From an uncultured Bacilli bacterium (lineage in GTDB: Bacteria > Bacillota_I > Bacilli_A > RF39 > UBA660), in assembly GCA_950097225.1 (NCBI GenBank), contig CATNCE010000006.1, positions 1 through 55,156 on the forward strand: a DNA stretch of 55,156 nucleotides, in the 5' to 3' direction. Below the pieces are notes generated by a model. That model ran no database searches. It saw only the letters and a program-made list of their open reading frames with translations, and was not told the DNA's origin. Below are positions 52,591 to 55,156 of the stretch, piece by piece (position 1 is the first letter of the stretch; every line of letters starts with the position of its first letter). A program made the translations under genes and the position numbers.

Positions 52591-53694
52591 ATGAATGTTA
52601 TTGAGTATGTAAAAAAGTATGGTAATTATTCTTTTGCTGAATGTGAGTTTAATGAAGTTGACAATGTTATTTTGGCAAGTCTTTCTTATCTAAATTTTAA
52701 AGGTATTTTGCTATCATCCTCAAAGAAAACTATTAAAGAGGCGGCTGAATTATTCTTTAATACATACTCTAAACGTGAGCAAAACAATAATATATCTTCT
52801 GTTAAAACGGCAATTAAAATATTATCTTCCATTCAAAGTAGTAGGCGTTATCAAGGTTTAGTACTATCACGTTATATTGAAAAAAATAATGGATTTATGC
52901 AATTTTCTGCTCTATGTATTAATATTAAACCAGGGCTTGTATATATTTCTTTTGAAGGAACTGATGACTCTGTAATTGGATGGCAAGAAGATGCCGAAAT
53001 GTCATACCATTATCCTGTAGCTGCTCAAAGGGAAGCAATTCGTTATATAAATAGTCGCATTCACCCTTTTTCTCGTAAGAAATATATTTTAGGAGGGCAC
53101 TCTAAGGGGGGCAATTTGGCTTTAGTAGCTGGAATGCATGCCAATCACTTTATAAGAAATAAAATTATAAATATCTATGTTAATGATGGACCAGGACTAA
53201 AAGAACAACAATTAAAATCTAGAGAATATAAGCGCATTAGAAAACGTATTATTAGCATAATTCCTAATTATTCTGTAGTGGGGTTACTCTTGCATCACAA
53301 TGTTCAGCCCAAAATAATTCTTTCTAGTAAAAATAATATTTTTGCTCATAATATAATTAACTGGGAGATTACTGATAATCATTTTACAACCAGTGAATTA
53401 TCTAAATTTAGCCAAAAATTTGATAGTTTATTTAAAGAATGGTTAAAAAATTATGACGATTTAGAACGCGAAAAATTTGTTCACGATCTGTTTTCTATAT
53501 TTAATCGAGTTGGCATTAATTCAGTACTTGAATTAAAAAAGGGAAAATTACCTAAGATAGTTAAAATGGTAAAAGAATCCAAACAAATGTCTCCTAAAAC
53601 TAAGAAGATGATTAACGAATTAATCAAGTTATTATTAAGTCATTTTAAGGAAGCGAATCCCCTTAGTAAAACTATCCAATCGATAAAACATTAA
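52591..53694 (+). CDS. Mbeg1-like (DUF2974) alpha/beta hydrolase
   Basis: 367 residues. Lipase-type nucleophile elbow GGHSKGGNLAL (about 169-179, Ser near 172), preceded by YISFEGTDDSVIGWQEDAEM, which resembles the oxyanion and lid region of DUF2974 proteins, and FAECEFNEVDNVILASLSYL near the start. Catalytic Asp and His may lie in VNDGPG and NHFTTS. Substrate unknown; family members are often annotated as lipases. AGGTGATTAGC before ATG 52591. Confidence 0.82.
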   Translation: MNVIEYVKKYGNYSFAECEFNEVDNVILASLSYLNFKGILLSSSKKTIKEAAELFFNTYSKREQNNNISSVKTAIKILSSIQSSRRYQGLVLSRYIEKNNGFMQFSALCINIKPGLVYISFEGTDDSVIGWQEDAEMSYHYPVAAQREAIRYINSRIHPFSRKKYILGGHSKGGNLALVAGMHANHFIRNKIINIYVNDGPGLKEQQLKSREYKRIRKRIISIIPNYSVVGLLLHHNVQPKIILSSKNNIFAHNIINWEITDNHFTTSELSKFSQKFDSLFKEWLKNYDDLEREKFVHDLFSIFNRVGINSVLELKKGKLPKIVKMVKESKQMSPKTKKMINELIKLLLSHFKEANPLSKTIQSIKH

Positions 53695-53774
53695 TTTTAC
53701 ATAAAATATAGAAACTTCTTTTTATAATGTAGCTTCTTATGGTATAATTTTATTATAGAGATGAAGGTAATAGT

Positions 53775-54293
53775 ATGGAATTCATTACAAAGAATTTAGA
53801 AATAAAGAAATTTATTCCCGAATATATACCTGTTATGTATAAATCTTGGGGAACTGATCGCGAAGTGGCAAAATATATGCCTGGTTTTCGCGTTGATTGG
53901 ACTTTGGAAGAATTTACCGAATACATTATTAAAACTCATAGAGATGAATACTATACTCGTGCTCTTATTAAAGAAAAGAATAGTAATCAGGTAATTGGCA
54001 ATATATCTTTATATCAGGAGGATAGTCGTAGTAAATCAGTCAATCTTTGGTTAACTCGCGATTCTTGGAATAAAGGGTATGGAACAGAAGCCTTAAAAGG
54101 AGTTGTCAAAGAGCTTAAAAAAACGGATTTAGGAAGTATATATGCAACCTGTGATGGACGCAATATAGGTGCAAAGACTATTCTAGAAAGAGCCGAATTT
54201 GAACTTATCGATAAAATACCTAATTATCGTGAAGATATCGATGGCAATATTGGAGACGAGTTGCTTTTTGAAATTGAATTAAGGAAAATGTAA
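53775..54293 (+). CDS. GNAT-family N-acetyltransferase (RimJ/RimL type)
   Basis: 172 residues. Acetyl-CoA-binding region: VNLWLTRDSWNKGYGTEALKGVVKEL (W-x-x-GYGTEA, about 98-110), preceded by VIGNISLYQED, then CDGRNIGAKTILERAEFE near the end, as in RimJ/L and other GNAT_3 members. Could acetylate a ribosomal protein, an amino acid or an antibiotic; no clue from the context. AAGGTAAT precedes the ATG. Confidence 0.9.
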   Translation: MEFITKNLEIKKFIPEYIPVMYKSWGTDREVAKYMPGFRVDWTLEEFTEYIIKTHRDEYYTRALIKEKNSNQVIGNISLYQEDSRSKSVNLWLTRDSWNKGYGTEALKGVVKELKKTDLGSIYATCDGRNIGAKTILERAEFELIDKIPNYREDIDGNIGDELLFEIELRKM

Positions 54294-54315
54294 ACCTCAT
54301 GATGAGGTTTTTATT
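54292..54315 (+). terminator. Terminator of the GNAT gene
   Basis: AAACCTCA-TG-ATGAGGTTT stem overlapping the stop, then T run. Confidence 0.8.
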
Positions 54316-54360
54316 TTGTCCTAGTCTCCTACATATCGACAAAATACTACAACGTATTTG

Positions 54361-54390
54361 TTGTAAGTGAATGATATTTTATGATACAAT
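54361..54390 (+). promoter_or_regulatory. Promoter and possible operator of the second DGR target-like gene
   Basis: TTGTAA (54361-54366), 18 bases, TACAAT (54385-54390). A perfect inverted repeat TACAAC-GTATTT-GTTGTA (54348-54365) overlaps the -35 box and could be a repressor site. Confidence 0.55.
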
Positions 54391-54414
54391 ACTAATAGAA
54401 TAGGAATGTCGTCT

Positions 54415-55156
54415 ATGAGAAAGAAAAGTATCATATATTTCTTTGTTATCGCACTTGTAATAGGTTTTGCTAGTGTAGCAACTAATCTAGTGATAAATAA
54501 TACTTTAAATATAAGTTTTAATAATACATTCTTGGATGACGTTGTATTCATAAATACTAAAACTGAGGGAACGGCTAGTATAAGTGAAGATGGGAAAACG
54601 ATTACCTATGATGCCAAGAAAATAAGTGCAATGAATGAAGAGACAAGTTTAGCATTCTGGGTGAAGAATAAAAATACTCAGTATGATGCAGATGTAATCA
54701 TTAATTGTGGTATAGATGATAATTCAAGTAACTTAGTTAACTTAGTAGATGTAACAATTGAGCCAGATAAATTTACCTTGGTATCTAATGAAGTTGTGTC
54801 TGGCGAAGTAAAAGTAAAGTTAAAAAGTGTAGTAATTGAAAGTATAGATGGAAACTTTACATGTGAATTAATAGCAACACCATTAGAAAGAGAAGAGACA
54901 GGTGTAATAATTGATACATGTGTCAATGCATTAAATGGAGCAGAGCCTGTGATAAATGGCGAGTTAATACCTATTGAATTATCTGATAATGGTGAAGTTA
55001 CATACTCTGATGAGAGTGAGTCTTGGTACAACTATTGTGAACAGAAATGGGCAAATGCAGTAATATTAGTTGATAGTCCAAGTAAGCAATATAATGTAGG
55101 AGATACAATACAAGAAAGTGATATTGAGTCCTATTTCGTATGGATACCAAGATATA
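54415..55156 (+). CDS. Second DGR target-like protein (3' end outside window)
   Basis: The visible 247 residues include the start missing from the gene at position 1. SipW-type signal MRKKSIIYFFVIALVIGFAS is followed by LVINNTLNISFNNTFLDDVVF. The rest is very similar to residues 1-220 of the first gene: ASISEDGKTITYDAKKIS, NYCEQKWANAVILVDSPS and YFVWIPRY at the edge. The two must be recent paralogues. The C-terminal lectin-like domain and any variable region would lie beyond the window. AGGAATGTC precedes the ATG, with promoter at 54361. Confidence 0.82.
   Translation, partial: MRKKSIIYFFVIALVIGFASVATNLVINNTLNISFNNTFLDDVVFINTKTEGTASISEDGKTITYDAKKISAMNEETSLAFWVKNKNTQYDADVIINCGIDDNSSNLVNLVDVTIEPDKFTLVSNEVVSGEVKVKLKSVVIESIDGNFTCELIATPLEREETGVIIDTCVNALNGAEPVINGELIPIELSDNGEVTYSDESESWYNYCEQKWANAVILVDSPSKQYNVGDTIQESDIESYFVWIPRY

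Noticed and set aside
1-55156. DGR reverse transcriptase or template repeat within the window
   Set aside because: No protein shows a YxDD-type reverse transcriptase core, and I found no second GC-rich stretch resembling 1480-1605 on either strand. By-eye reading could miss a short diverged repeat.
1-55156. CRISPR arrays and tRNA genes
   Set aside because: No evenly spaced short direct repeats and no GGTTCGAATCC-type tRNA arm in a cloverleaf context were seen.

Overview
This window is AT-rich DNA (roughly 30% GC by eye) from a spore-forming, Gram-positive Bacillota (Firmicutes). The evidence is a spoVS gene, a gerA-type germinant receptor operon, a DacF-type carboxypeptidase, the rlmN-prpC-prkC-rsgA-rpe block typical of Firmicutes, AGGTGA-like ribosome binding sites and simple TTGACA/TATAAT promoters. 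TGA is used as a stop codon, so the standard bacterial code applies. Gene content and style resemble uncultured gut Bacilli of the RF39/Erysipelotrichales kind; that placement is an inference.

Layout. 1-1608 is the 3' part of a secreted protein that ends in a GC-rich segment with the hallmarks of a diversity-generating retroelement (DGR) variable region. 1714-3840 holds an XRE regulator and two membrane proteins. 3914-4431 is a large structured RNA directly upstream of a four-helix membrane protein resembling OapA, so it is probably an OLE RNA. 5027-9147 is mixed housekeeping: SDR, slipin, rRNA methyltransferase and a coiled-coil protein. 9273-9668 is a second structured RNA with its own promoter and terminator, not identified. 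9752-21240 contains two tandem, diverged copies of a four-gene surface/secretion module whose last gene and terminator are almost identical in DNA. 21290-36604 carries spoVS, capA-like, recX, NUDIX, ppa, dacF, rluB, rlmCD, fabG-like, an M16 peptidase pair, a WG-repeat protein and a GT8 glycosyltransferase, plus two broken genes (ORF6N-PLD and a SEC-C fragment). 36594-39879 is gerA on the minus strand. 40071-49573 has an AI-2E-type transporter, a HAD phosphatase, the rlmN-prpC-prkC-rsgA-rpe operon, a CmpB-type membrane protein and a DUF368 (PopT-type) lipid carrier translocase.

49686-52516 is an operon for a TasA-like/SipW-substrate-like secreted protein, an unusually long multi-membrane SipW-type signal peptidase and a DUF5305-like membrane protein. 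The window ends inside a second gene (54415 onward) that is a close paralogue of the DGR target-like gene at position 1. The TasA-like protein and both target-like proteins share the same N-terminal domain pattern.

The most interesting inference is that this SipW/TasA-like export system puts hypervariable, DGR-diversified C-type-lectin/FGE-fold domains on the cell surface. No reverse transcriptase or template repeat is visible here, so those parts, if they exist, lie outside the window. The duplicated four-gene module and the unidentified RNA at 9273-9668 are the other candidates for undescribed biology.
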